From contig JACJNW010000016.1 in the NCBI GenBank assembly GCA_014695195.1, forward strand, positions 62,001 through 126,000: a stretch of DNA of 64,000 nucleotides, written 5' to 3'. The notes beneath the pieces are model-generated. The model was not told the DNA's origin. It made no database searches and saw only the letters and a program-made list of their open reading frames with translations. Made by a program: the position numbers and the translations under genes. Each line of letters starts with the position of its first letter. Position 1 is the stretch's first letter. This DNA is from Cyanobacteria bacterium FACHB-DQ100. GTDB taxonomy: Bacteria; Cyanobacteriota; Cyanobacteriia; Leptolyngbyales; Leptolyngbyaceae. Positions 43,568 through 51,870 of this stretch are shown here, piece after piece.

Positions 43568-44372
43568 AACGAGAATTGGTCACAGTGTCATAGATTTTTG
43601 CGATTGCATCATAATACTGGGTTGTCACGGCGGCATATCGGCTCACATTCATTCGAGCCATTGCCGCCTTTAATTCTGCATCGGGTTGCAGTAATGCAGT
43701 TTGAATTCGCTCGATCAAATCTTCACCTAACTGTTGAGAAACAACAATTGGCGGCATCGGACAAGGATCACTCGATTCAACAATGCGGATCTGATCTGCA
43801 AGTTCAGGAAATACGCGCAGTTCTTGCTCTAAAACGGTGCTGTCGATCGCAGCACAATCGGCTTTTCCCTCAATCACCCAGCGAATTGAGGTCTGATGCG
43901 AACCCGATTGAACGGCTTGTCTGAAAAAGTGAGTTGAGCGCTCTTGCAATAAGCGATACCGCAGTAGATAATAACCGCTATTCGAGCCAGGGTCGTTGTA
44001 GCAAACCGTAGAATTTGCTAAATCTGAGAAGCGATAGAACGGGCTATCGGCACGAACAATAACATCTGAGAAATAAATTGGACAATTCTGATATCGATCT
44101 GCTTGCATCACCGGAGCCGCGATCGCTCTCAATTGTCCCGGTGCAATGCGATCGTTCCGAATAAATGGCAATCCACAAATAAAGGCAAGATCAATCTGAC
44201 GATCTCGTAGGTCATCGAGCGGATCGCGGTCGCTCGCGAGAAGTTGGATCTCACAGTGAAGCGTTTGACTTATCGAACGTGCGATCGCCTGATAATGCTG
44301 CATCCAATTGGGAGCTAAATAAGAAACAGCATTCAATGAAACAAGTTGTGCTTTCTGAATCATTCGAGGCAA
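43554..44372 (-). CDS. PhnD-like substrate-binding protein without signal peptide
   Basis: A 272-aa periplasmic-binding-fold protein of the phosphate/phosphonate/sulfonate (PhnD/SsuA-like) kind. It shows DLRDRQIDLAFICGLPFIRN, a YFSDVIVRADSPFYRFSDLA second-lobe start, CYNDPGSNSGYYLLRYRL and IEGKADCAAIDSTVLEQE. No N-terminal signal or lipobox is present: the start MIQKAQLVSLNAVSYLAPNW enters the first strand at once. It may therefore be a cytoplasmic sensor or enzyme rather than a transporter subunit, and no permease is adjacent. A 26-bp operator sits 25 bp upstream. Confidence 0.78.
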   Translation of the reverse strand: MPRMIQKAQLVSLNAVSYLAPNWMQHYQAIARSISQTLHCEIQLLASDRDPLDDLRDRQIDLAFICGLPFIRNDRIAPGQLRAIAAPVMQADRYQNCPIYFSDVIVRADSPFYRFSDLANSTVCYNDPGSNSGYYLLRYRLLQERSTHFFRQAVQSGSHQTSIRWVIEGKADCAAIDSTVLEQELRVFPELADQIRIVESSDPCPMPPIVVSQQLGEDLIERIQTALLQPDAELKAAMARMNVSRYAAVTTQYYDAIAKIYDTVTNSRFSQL

Positions 44373-44397
44373 CTGTAGAACATTCCTTCTGTATAAT

Positions 44398-44423
44398 AAT
44401 CAAAAATCTACCGAGTTACCGTA
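44398..44423 (-). promoter_or_regulatory. 26-bp operator upstream of the PhnD-like gene
   Basis: Plus-strand view: right half TTACCGTA is perfect, spacer ATCTACCGAG keeps CGAG next to it, and left half AATCAAAA is degraded. A local inverted repeat CTACCGAGTTACCGTAG overlaps it. It lies 25 bp before the start codon. Confidence 0.62.
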
Positions 44424-44710
44424 GTTATAGATTCAGGTTGATGTCAGGCGCGAAATGATATTGATAGGAGTTCAAAGGTGTTGTTTTCGGATTCTCCCAC
44501 TACGATCGCGATCGTCGTCAGCAACACTTTACTGTATTGAACAAGCTCATAGTGTAAACCAGAACTATGACGAGAATTATTCTCCAGTCATTGTTTACTA
44601 ATAACTTTTACTTGTCGTTTTGACAAACAATAGTATTTGCTCTTATGGAATAAGAACAGTACCTTGAGATTACGGCGTGTTTAGGACAGATACTAATTTG
44701 GGAGAAATTC
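44424..44710. other. Intergenic region before the pentapeptide-repeat gene
   Basis: About 290 bp. Includes a HIP1-like ATCGCGATCG at about 44502 and an A/T-rich stretch. A 20-codon frame from a GTG near 44478 is too short to support. The promoter of the pentapeptide gene should be in the last 100 bp. Confidence 0.4.
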
Positions 44711-45301
44711 ATGAAACTTACATCTAAAAAGTTATCTCAATGGCTCGTAACAGCATTTCTAGTCTTTGTAGCAGGGACTTTTCTGTTTGATCAGTCGAGT
44801 GCGCTGGCAGTATCAACGCAGTCTCCTACTCAGACTACGATCTCACCAGATTCATTAATTGCCGCTCAAACCACCGTCCCTCTATCAACGGTTGCAGACA
44901 ATGTTAGACGTTTACTGAAAACAAAGGAATGTGTGGGCTGTAACCTAGTTGGAGCAGCTTTGAAAGATGCGAATCTACAGGCTGCGAACTTGGAAGGAGC
45001 AAATTTGCAGAAGGCGGGATTGGAGCGAGCGAACTTACAGGGGACAAACCTGGCTGGGGCAAACCTGCAAGGAGCGGATTTGGGTAAAACGAACATTGCA
45101 GGTGCAAACCTTGAAAGAGCCAATCTATTTGATGCGGATCTGGAGAAAGCTAATCTGCAAGGAGCCAACCTACAAGGGGCAAATCTACAGGGAGCAGATC
45201 TGGAAAAGACTAACTTGACAAATGCAAGAATCGAAGGCGCAGATCTGCGTGGAGCCGATGTAGAAGGTGCGATCGGCTTTAGAGGAACTACAATTCAGTA
45301 G
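44711..45301 (+). CDS. Secreted pentapeptide-repeat protein
   Basis: A 196-aa protein. The signal peptide (WLVTAFLVFVAGTFLFDQSS) is followed by a linker with a KTKECVGCNL segment, then about 22 pentapeptide units of the A(N/D)LxX type from residue 82 to the end (for example ANLQAANLEGANLQ). These stack into a right-handed quadrilateral beta helix. The CVGC pair before the repeats is common in cyanobacterial members and may be redox active. It would act in the periplasm or thylakoid lumen. GGGAGAAATTC precedes the ATG. Function unknown. Confidence 0.9.
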   Translation: MKLTSKKLSQWLVTAFLVFVAGTFLFDQSSALAVSTQSPTQTTISPDSLIAAQTTVPLSTVADNVRRLLKTKECVGCNLVGAALKDANLQAANLEGANLQKAGLERANLQGTNLAGANLQGADLGKTNIAGANLERANLFDADLEKANLQGANLQGANLQGADLEKTNLTNARIEGADLRGADVEGAIGFRGTTIQ

Positions 45302-45810
45302 CTCCAATAGGTTACAAACCAGAATCTATATTGTTTGAATTGTTTACCCAAACCAAGATTGGAGCCGCTTCCAAGCGTCTCTGCCTCACGAAGAACGATA
45401 ATTGGAAGGCATGAGGCGCATCATATTTTGGAGTGAGTGCGGTAGAGCCAGCTACAAGCCGTTTATGCGGTTCCAATCTTGATGTCTGGCTTGTAAGCCT
45501 CATACAGTTCGGAAATTTGACCTCTTCAGCACTGATGTGTAGAAAAATGAGAACGTTATTAGCGATCGAAATGACGGGAATATCGGAACTTAGAGAGCGA
45601 TCGATGGCTCCAGTGCAGATTATGAAAAATTATCTCGCTCGTATTCCGCATTGCTTCTCGTGGGGTTTCAATCTCCCAAACATCACGAACTTTACGTTCG
45701 TAACTCTCTGATTCCTTCGTCCCCCAAGGTTCACCTGCCGAAATTTCTCGCTCAATCAGATTGTGAAATATCATAGTCCCACCGCATCTAAATTAAGTGA
45801 AATGGTGAAA
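45302..45810. other. 500-bp region without a supported gene
   Basis: Several short frames exist on both strands (for example plus 45433-45711, minus 45559-45774), but none has a credible ribosome site, composition or family pattern. Some of it may be decayed coding sequence. It lies beyond the 3' ends of both flanking genes, so no promoter is required here. Confidence 0.5.
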
Positions 45811-46965
45811 TCAGTCTACGGTAGTGATTGATTGTTGTTGCTTTGGAAATTTCTCATTCGCAACAATCTCTCCAAACGGGCTGAACATCACTTTCTGCTC
45901 GGTTGGAGTGAAGTGACTTAAAGGCAACTTAGGAAATAGCAATTCTGCGACGCGATAGGCTTCTTCCAAGTGTGGATAGCCTGACAGAATGAAGGTATCA
46001 ACTCCGATGTTGGAATACTCCAGCATTCGCGCCGTGATCGTATCTGCATCTCCGACTAACGCCGTTCCCGCTCCTCCTCGTACCAAACCAACACCCGCCC
46101 ACAGATTCGGACTAATTTCCAATGCTTCACGACTCCCGTTGTGCAACTGAGTCATGCGTTGCTGTCCTTCAGAATCCATTCGGGCATAAGCTTTCTGTGC
46201 AGTCGAGATCGCGTCCTCATCAACATACCGGATCAATTGATTCGCAGCATCCCAAGCTTCACCTTCTGTCTCGCGCACAATAACGTGCAGGCGAATGCCG
46301 AATTTTAGCGATCGTCCTTGTTGTTCCGCCAATCGCCGCACCGATTGAATCTTTTCAGCAACCTGTTCTGGTGGTTCACCCCAAGTTAAATAGGTATCGA
46401 CGTGCTTTGCAGCAATCTCTTTAGCAATCGGTGAAGAACCCCCAAACCAAAGCGGAGGATAAGGTTTCTGAACGGTCGGAAACAGCAGTTTTCCACCCTG
46501 AACGTTGAGATGGTCACCTTTCTGAGTGACTTCGTTTCCTTGAGCAATTTCGCGCCAAATCGCTAAAAATTCATCGGTTAAGCGATAGCGATCGTCGTGG
46601 CTCAAATGCAGTCCATCACCCGCTAATTCAACTGGATCACCACCTGTTACCACATTGATCAACAAGCGTCCATTCGATAGTCGATCGAAGGTTGCCGCCA
46701 TCCGAGCAGCAACTCCAGGAGAAACTAATCCCGGACGTACTGCAACCAGAAACCGCATTCGTTGCGTCAACGGCATCAGTGTAGAAGCAACAATCCAGGC
46801 ATCTTCGCAAGAACGACCTGTTGGCAGCAATGCTCCGAAAAAGCCTAAATGATCGACTGCTTGAGCAATTTGTTTCAAATAATCATAGTCCGTCGCTCGT
46901 CCCCCGATCGAGGTTCCAAGGTAACGACCATCTCCGTGAGTTGGAATAAACCAAAGAACTTGCAT
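45811..46965 (-). CDS. ssuD: FMNH2-dependent alkanesulfonate monooxygenase
   Basis: A 384-aa LLM-class flavin monooxygenase that cleaves the C-S bond of alkanesulfonates to give sulfite and an aldehyde. SsuD hallmarks are the [17 protein letters not shown] start, [79 protein letters not shown], then the [20 protein letters not shown] and [14 protein letters not shown] ends. The length is normal. I use the ATG at 46965; the frame is open a further 14 codons into the end of ssuB. It is the last gene of the ssuADCB-type operon. Confidence 0.96.
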   Translation of the reverse strand: MQVLWFIPTHGDGRYLGTSIGGRATDYDYLKQIAQAVDHLGFFGALLPTGRSCEDAWIVASTLMPLTQRMRFLVAVRPGLVSPGVAARMAATFDRLSNGRLLINVVTGGDPVELAGDGLHLSHDDRYRLTDEFLAIWREIAQGNEVTQKGDHLNVQGGKLLFPTVQKPYPPLWFGGSSPIAKEIAAKHVDTYLTWGEPPEQVAEKIQSVRRLAEQQGRSLKFGIRLHVIVRETEGEAWDAANQLIRYVDEDAISTAQKAYARMDSEGQQRMTQLHNGSREALEISPNLWAGVGLVRGGAGTALVGDADTITARMLEYSNIGVDTFILSGYPHLEEAYRVAELLFPKLPLSHFTPTEQKVMFSPFGEIVANEKFPKQQQSITTVD

Positions 46966-46984
46966 CAATGCTTCTCCTGATTGT

Positions 46985-47776
46985 CTATCTGCGTACTGGA
47001 ACTTCAAAAATTGATAAATCAGCCGAATTCCGAGGCTTAGAAGCCTTCTCTGATTGCATGACTCGTGCTAGAACCTGCTCAACGAGATGGATAAAGGCTG
47101 GACTACTGCGATCGCGAGGGCGTGGCAGAGAAATCGGAAGGTCGATCGCAATCTCACCTGCTTCGAGCAAAATCACGCGATCGGCAAGTGCGACTGCTTC
47201 ATCGACATCGTGTGTCACCAGTAGAGCAGTAAATTGCTGCTCCTGCCAAAGCTGTTCGATCAAGTGCTGCATCTCACGCCGAGTCAGAGCATCTAAAGCA
47301 CTGAGCGGTTCATCGAGAAGCAGTAGACGCGGATTGCTCACTAACGCTCTTGCTAAAGCAACACGCTGCTTTTGTCCTCCAGAAAGAACTAGTGGAAAGT
47401 CCTGCGATCGCTCTTCTAATCCAACTTGCTGCAATGCCCAAATTGCTTTATCTTTCCAGCGATGCCGAACCCCTAATCCCACATTGTTCAGCACTCGCTT
47501 CCAGGGCAACAATCGCGCATCTTGAAACATGACACGGGCATTGGAATTGAGAGAGCGCAAAGGTTCTCCGTTTATCAAAATTGTGCCGCTTGTCGATCGC
47601 TCTAATCCTGCAATCAAGCGTAATAACGTGCTTTTGCCGCATCCACTCCGACCGACGATCGCAACGAACTGACCTGCTGCAACCTCTAAATTTAGGTCAC
47701 GCAAAACGCGCTGCTGACCGTAGGTTTGGCTTAACTGCCGGAGTTGTAAGGCTGCTCCTAAACTGGGTGATGTCAT
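46985..47776 (-). CDS. ssuB: Aliphatic sulfonate ABC transporter ATP-binding protein
   Basis: A 263-aa ABC ATPase (from the ATG at 47776). Walker A is GRSGCGKST, the Q loop is in [11 protein letters not shown], the signature is LSGGQKQR, Walker B is [11 protein letters not shown], and [14 protein letters not shown] carries the H-loop. The [18 protein letters not shown] stretch is typical of the SsuB/TauB group. The C-terminal tail is somewhat longer than in E. coli SsuB. It sits between ssuC (its upstream frame overlaps the ssuC end by a few bases) and ssuD (19 bp). Confidence 0.95.
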   Translation of the reverse strand: MTSPSLGAALQLRQLSQTYGQQRVLRDLNLEVAAGQFVAIVGRSGCGKSTLLRLIAGLERSTSGTILINGEPLRSLNSNARVMFQDARLLPWKRVLNNVGLGVRHRWKDKAIWALQQVGLEERSQDFPLVLSGGQKQRVALARALVSNPRLLLLDEPLSALDALTRREMQHLIEQLWQEQQFTALLVTHDVDEAVALADRVILLEAGEIAIDLPISLPRPRDRSSPAFIHLVEQVLARVMQSEKASKPRNSADLSIFEVPVRR

Positions 47777-47789
47777 TGATTTCCCTGCC

Positions 47790-48572
47790 TTAAGCAATTT
47801 GATAACTGGGGTGCCACTGTAGCAGCTTTGTTTCTAAGAATTTCGCGATTGTATCTGCAACTTTTCCAAGCAACGAATACATCAAAATGCTGAATACCAC
47901 GACATCTGTTCTCATGAATTCTCTAGCATTCATCGCCATATATCCGATTCCAGAATCAGATGCAATTGTTTCAGCAACAATTAGAGTGAGCCACATAAAA
48001 CCGAGTGCATATCTCAAGCCGACAAGAATCGAGGGAATTGCTCCAGGTAAAATGACCTGCCAAAACAACCCTGTAGAACTTAAGCCGTATACTTTTCCCA
48101 TTTCAATCAACCCTCGATCGACTGTCCGAACTCCGTGAAAAGTATTGAGATAGATGGGAAAAAATACGCCAATTGAAACTAGAAAGAGCTTTGCTTCCTC
48201 GCCAATGCCGAACCATAGAATCACAAGAGGAATCATGGCTAGATGCGGAATGTTTCGCAACATTTGCACTGTGGTATCAAGGAGCTTTTCAGCTACAGGA
48301 AGCGAACCCGTCAGCAAGCCTAATCCAAAGCCGATCGATCCGCCGATCACTAAACCTGTAAATGCGCGAGTGGTACTCACCCACAGATTTCGGAACAATT
48401 CACCCGTACTGGCTAACTGAATTCCAGCCTGAACCACCGCAGTGGGAGCCGGGAGAACACGAGTGGATAAAATTCCAGCCTGCGCTAATCCCTGCCACAG
48501 AACAATCAGCACGATCGGCACTGCCCACGGAACAAGCTGCTTGGCTCTAAACTTACGAAATGTTTTCTGCAT
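47790..48572 (-). CDS. ssuC: Aliphatic sulfonate ABC transporter permease
   Basis: A 260-aa inner-membrane permease with about six helices. The EAA loop contacting SsuB is seen as [20 protein letters not shown] followed by [19 protein letters not shown]. The N-terminal [20 protein letters not shown] and the [20 protein letters not shown] segment are SsuC/TauC-like. It should form a homodimer in the importer. It is 6 bp downstream of ssuA and translationally linked to ssuB. Confidence 0.95.
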   Translation of the reverse strand: MQKTFRKFRAKQLVPWAVPIVLIVLWQGLAQAGILSTRVLPAPTAVVQAGIQLASTGELFRNLWVSTTRAFTGLVIGGSIGFGLGLLTGSLPVAEKLLDTTVQMLRNIPHLAMIPLVILWFGIGEEAKLFLVSIGVFFPIYLNTFHGVRTVDRGLIEMGKVYGLSSTGLFWQVILPGAIPSILVGLRYALGFMWLTLIVAETIASDSGIGYMAMNAREFMRTDVVVFSILMYSLLGKVADTIAKFLETKLLQWHPSYQIA

Positions 48573-48578
48573 GACAAC

Positions 48579-49652
48579 CTATTGCTGAACTTTCGCGACT
48601 TCTTGAACCTTCACGGATTTGGGCAGTAAGCCCAACTGAAGAAAGGTATCTGCAATTTGCTGCTGATAGCTCACAACATCGGGCTTAATCGCTTGAACGC
48701 CCGAAGGACGACGCTCTAACACCTCTTCTAATACAGGTGCTTCAATTCCAAGCTGTGGTGATAGTTGTGCGGCAGCTTCTTTCACATTCGCCTTTGCCCA
48801 AGCATCTGCTTTCTCAATTTCTTCCACGATCGCTTTTACTTGCTCTGGATTTTTCTCTGTGAATGGTTTTGCAGCTAAATAAAATTCCCGATTTGCAACT
48901 AAGCCCTCTCCATCTCGGATCACTCGCGCTTCAGTTGCTCGCTTTGCCGCAGTAAAAAACGGGTCCCAAATGACCCAAGCGTCGACCGTTCCTTGTTCAA
49001 AGGCTGCTCTTGCATCCGCAGGCGGCAAAAATACAGGCTGAATCTCTTCGTACTTTACACCTGCCTCTTTCAACGCTTGCACCAGAAAAAAGTGAACATT
49101 GGAGCCTTTATTGAATGCAACTTTCTTCCCCTTGAGATCTTTCACGGACTGAATCGAAGAATCTTTTCGCACCAAAATCGCCTCTCCCTTTGGGTTTGGG
49201 GTTTGATTCGCAATATAAACAAGAGGTGCGCCTGCGGCTTGAGCAAAGACTGGCGGAGCTTCCCCGGTATGTCCAAAATCAATACTGCCTGCATTGAGCG
49301 CCTCAAGTAGCTGAGGCCCGGCTGGGAATTGTGTCCATTGCACTAAAACACCTTGTCCTTTTAATCGTTGTTCAAGGTTGCCTTTCGCCTTCAAAATGTT
49401 GAGCGTACCGAATTTTTGATACCCCACCCGAAGGACTTTGCCTTCAACATTCTGCGTGGTAGACGTATTGGTTGCGGAAGTTGGCGCAATTGCATTAGAC
49501 GAACTGCTGGCAGAACAAGCGCTTAGGACAACATTGATCCCAAAGCCAAGCGTGCATAACACGGCAAACGATCGTGTCAGACGAAATTGCTCTCGCTTAG
49601 CTTGTTTACCTCTATTTTCATCGATCGAGGTTCTTTTCAATGCTGTGAACAC
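48579..49652 (-). CDS. ssuA: Aliphatic sulfonate substrate-binding lipoprotein
   Basis: A 357-aa binding protein of the SsuA/TauA/NMT1 group. A basic N-terminus and hydrophobic segment end in VVLSACSASSSS, a lipobox with the Cys near residue 46. The mature part shows LRVGYQKFGTLNILKAKGNL, LEALNAGSIDFGHTGEAPPV, DLKGKKVAFNKGSNVHFFLV and VDAWVIWDPFFTAAK, all family motifs. It captures alkanesulfonates in the periplasm. It is the first gene of the operon ssuA-ssuC-ssuB-ssuD. A near-perfect 26-bp operator begins 19 bp before its ATG. Confidence 0.95.
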   Translation of the reverse strand: MFTALKRTSIDENRGKQAKREQFRLTRSFAVLCTLGFGINVVLSACSASSSSNAIAPTSATNTSTTQNVEGKVLRVGYQKFGTLNILKAKGNLEQRLKGQGVLVQWTQFPAGPQLLEALNAGSIDFGHTGEAPPVFAQAAGAPLVYIANQTPNPKGEAILVRKDSSIQSVKDLKGKKVAFNKGSNVHFFLVQALKEAGVKYEEIQPVFLPPADARAAFEQGTVDAWVIWDPFFTAAKRATEARVIRDGEGLVANREFYLAAKPFTEKNPEQVKAIVEEIEKADAWAKANVKEAAAQLSPQLGIEAPVLEEVLERRPSGVQAIKPDVVSYQQQIADTFLQLGLLPKSVKVQEVAKVQQ

Positions 49653-49671
49653 TTTTTCTCTCCAAATTTAC

Positions 49672-49697
49672 TACGGTAAATCGATCGGGTTACCGAA
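49672..49697 (-). promoter_or_regulatory. 26-bp operator upstream of ssuACBD
   Basis: Halves TACGGTAA and TTACCGAA around spacer ATCGATCGGG. The CGGTAA/TTACCG inner arms are perfect. It lies 19 bp before the ssuA start codon, a position suited to repression when sulfate or cysteine is plentiful. Confidence 0.85.
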
Positions 49698-49918
49698 TTA
49701 TTTAAGCCAGATTAGCAGCATGACAGATTGATTGCAACTGGATAAAGTACCTTTGTTACAAAACACAGACTATTTTAGGCACAATGATCTTTACAGCCTT
49801 TTCTTGCTGCTCGAATTTTGGAACGACCGGGAAAACTGTGCAGGACAATACGATTTTCAACGATCGCAGCTAACACAAATCTGAATCGCAATAGGGATAA
49901 AAATAAATCCTCAGAGTT

Positions 49919-50326
49919 TTATTCGATTACAACAGCATTCAGAAGCTCTAGCGGGACCGTGAAGACGTAATAAATGACTCCCAATCCCAATAGCACGATC
50001 GTCAAACTTGAAAGAATGACCCAGCGATCCGGAGGTTCATAGGTGTCTTCTTCAATGTCGTTGCGAACCGCAAAGTAGTGCTGAGTAGAAAGAAAGACCG
50101 AGAGAAGACCAGCGATCGCAAAGGCTAGTCCAAGTTTCCAGCCTGCTCCGGGAGGTTGAGGAGCCATTGGGGGGCGCAGAATTCGCAGTCGCACAATCAA
50201 GACACCAAATCCCATTAGAGCAATACCGCTTCGCATCCAAGCAAGATAGGTTCGTTCATTGGCAAGATGATCCCGAATTCGATTGGGATTCAGCTTTTTC
50301 GGTTTTTCCTGAAGGTCTGCACTCAT
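49919..50326 (-). CDS. DUF202 (YidH-like) membrane protein
   Basis: A 135-aa protein with three membrane helices. The N-terminal soluble part ends in the family signature NRIRDHLANERTYLAWMRSG. Helices are around IALMGFGVLIVRL, LGLAFAIAGLLSVFLSTQHY and VILSSLTIVLLGLGVIYYVF. The function of DUF202 proteins is not established. It lies between ssuA and ssuE but on its own promoter. A lone TTTACCGT near 50483 is too weak to call an operator. Confidence 0.88.
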   Translation of the reverse strand: MSADLQEKPKKLNPNRIRDHLANERTYLAWMRSGIALMGFGVLIVRLRILRPPMAPQPPGAGWKLGLAFAIAGLLSVFLSTQHYFAVRNDIEEDTYEPPDRWVILSSLTIVLLGLGVIYYVFTVPLELLNAVVIE

Positions 50327-50702
50327 AAATTCTCAAGCTTCACTCGTCTTTGATCAGAGCATTCGGGGAGTGGCTTCAACACTAACCACAGTTAGATTTG
50401 AACTTTTTTCTCATAAAGCCAAAAGTTCTTGATTGCTAAATCGATAAGTTGAATTGATGCAATGTAGATAGAGATGATTTAAGTTTACCGTGGGAAGCGA
50501 TTGATAAAGTGAGTGTGTTTGAGCATCCCAACTACTCAACCCTTTGCAACTACAGCATTATTACCGCCTGATTCGGACTGGACTATTGGTATAGAGTTGA
50601 ATCAGTACACTCATTCTATCGTTGAGTTAAGTTGCCACGAGATTGTTTTGTAACAGGAGTACTTTTCTGGAACTGTAATCTATGACATACTAACAGTTAA
50701 TG
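50327..50702. other. Intergenic region between DUF202 gene and ssuE
   Basis: About 375 bp between divergent genes. No coding frame is supported. It contains both promoters. The operator for ssuE follows at 50703. Confidence 0.45.
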
Positions 50703-50728
50703 TGCAGTAATTCGGTAGGTTTACCGCA
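50703..50728 (+). promoter_or_regulatory. 26-bp operator upstream of ssuE
   Basis: Halves TGCAGTAA and TTACCGCA around spacer TTCGGTAGGT. The halves are inverted repeats of each other except one position. The spacer has TCGG shifted towards its start. It ends 42 bp before the ATG. Confidence 0.65.
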
Positions 50729-50770
50729 GATTCAGAAATAAAAGTAATTAGTTGATTAGGAGTTCAACTT

Positions 50771-51337
50771 ATGTCTTATGTTTTAGCGATCGCAGGCAGC
50801 CCTTCTCATCCTTCAAGAACTTATAGCCTCTTAGAAGAGGCATCTAAACAGCTAGAATCGGCGGCGATTGAAACAAGGATTCTCTCGGTTCGGGATCTGC
50901 CTGCGGAAGTTCTGGCACTTGGACAGTACGACAGTCCAGCCTTGGAAGAACCAAAAGCGTTACTTGAGAAAGCAGCAGGCATTATTATCGCAACTCCGAT
51001 TTACAAAGCTTCGTATACTGGTGTTCTCAAAGCATTTTTGGATCTGTTACCTCAAAAAGCTCTGGTCGGTAAGATTGTTCTGCCCATTGCGACTGGTGGC
51101 ACGATTGCTCACTTGTTGTCGATCGAATATGCGCTCAAGCCCGTCTTGTCCGAACTCGGAGCACGTCACTTTATCAGCACAGTTTATGCTGTGGATAAGC
51201 AAATTCAGCGACAAGCCGATGATACGCTTCAACTTGAGGAAGAACTTGAGGAACGTCTAGACCAGTCTTTACAGGAGTTTATTTCCGCAATTCAAAGCAC
51301 TGCATCTACGTCTCAGGTGCTGGTTCATGCGAGTTAA
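50771..51337 (+). CDS. ssuE: NADPH-dependent FMN reductase of the SsuE type
   Basis: A 188-aa flavodoxin-fold reductase that supplies FMNH2 to SsuD. SsuE features are VLAIAGSPSHPSRTYSLLEE, GIIIATPIYKASYTGVLKAF, LDLLPQKALVGKIVLPIATG and a GTIAHLLSIEYALKPVLSEL segment. The length and order match the family. A GATTAGGAGTTC ribosome site precedes the ATG. It is encoded divergently, 1.1 kb from ssuA rather than inside the operon, and has its own operator, so both halves of the two-component monooxygenase can be induced together. It could also serve the monooxygenase at 39435. Confidence 0.93.
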   Translation: MSYVLAIAGSPSHPSRTYSLLEEASKQLESAAIETRILSVRDLPAEVLALGQYDSPALEEPKALLEKAAGIIIATPIYKASYTGVLKAFLDLLPQKALVGKIVLPIATGGTIAHLLSIEYALKPVLSELGARHFISTVYAVDKQIQRQADDTLQLEEELEERLDQSLQEFISAIQSTASTSQVLVHAS

Positions 51338-51499
51338 TGCTGGAGATTGATTCTCATCACATTTCAGTAGCGGGTGAGATTGCTCTTGCTCATCTGCTAC
51401 TTTTCTAAAATAGTTAGAGTTCCTAGTCATTTGCTTTACATATATTTTGATCAAAAACCTTGAGTTCTAGGAAAAGACTTTGTAATAATAATTTTCATC

Positions 51500-51525
51500 T
51501 ACGGTTAATTGATGAATTGATAGTA
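51500..51525 (+). promoter_or_regulatory. Decayed 26-bp operator before broken genes
   Basis: Halves TACGGTTA and TGATAGTA around spacer ATTGATGAAT; outer C/G makes CTAC...GTAG symmetrical. The central TCG is absent. It precedes remnants of a binding protein and an oxidoreductase, so it may be the relic of a once-regulated operon. Confidence 0.3.
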
Positions 51526-51602
51526 GATCGGTATCGACAAGTCTTAATTTACTAACATTTCACTAGCGCCATCCTTGTCTACCTCAGAAATAGAGTCAGA
51601 GC

Positions 51603-51846
51603 CGGCAATGCGCTTTGCAAGAAGTCAAAGCGAATCTAGAAGCGTTCTATCAGTTTTTAGCGAAAGTGAGTAACGATCTCTATCCACTACCTGTGATCCA
51701 AGAATCCTACGAGATTTCCCCATATCCCGACAACCTTTTACACCAGAAGGTTTGAAGCTGTTGAACTCAGCAAAGCAATTCTTAGCCGAGCAGAAATTGC
51801 TGAAATCAGAGTTTGACATCAAAGATCGGCAAGTATCAACGCCATA
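51603..51846 (+). pseudogene. Possible C-terminal remnant of an SsuA/NMT1-type binding protein
   Basis: Two frames give ALQEVKANLEAFYQFLAKVS with NDLYPLPVIQESYEIS, then, after a frameshift near 51730, FTPEGLKLLNSAKQFLAEQ and KLLKSEFDIKDRQVSTP to a stop. This order (a helix pair, then F-x-P-E-G-x-K-L-L) resembles the end of nitrate/sulfonate/taurine-binding proteins. No start, signal or N-terminal lobes remain. The identification is tentative. Confidence 0.4.
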
Positions 51847-51870
51847 AACATCATCAATTGATAAGGAGAG

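Noticed and set aside
45312-45774. Overlapping short frames downstream of the pentapeptide gene
   Set aside because: No ribosome sites, no recognisable domains and conflicting strands. Left as non-coding.
50466-50491. Possible operator before the DUF202 gene (TTTACCGT)
   Set aside because: Only one half-site is recognisable and neither the spacer nor the opposite half matches.
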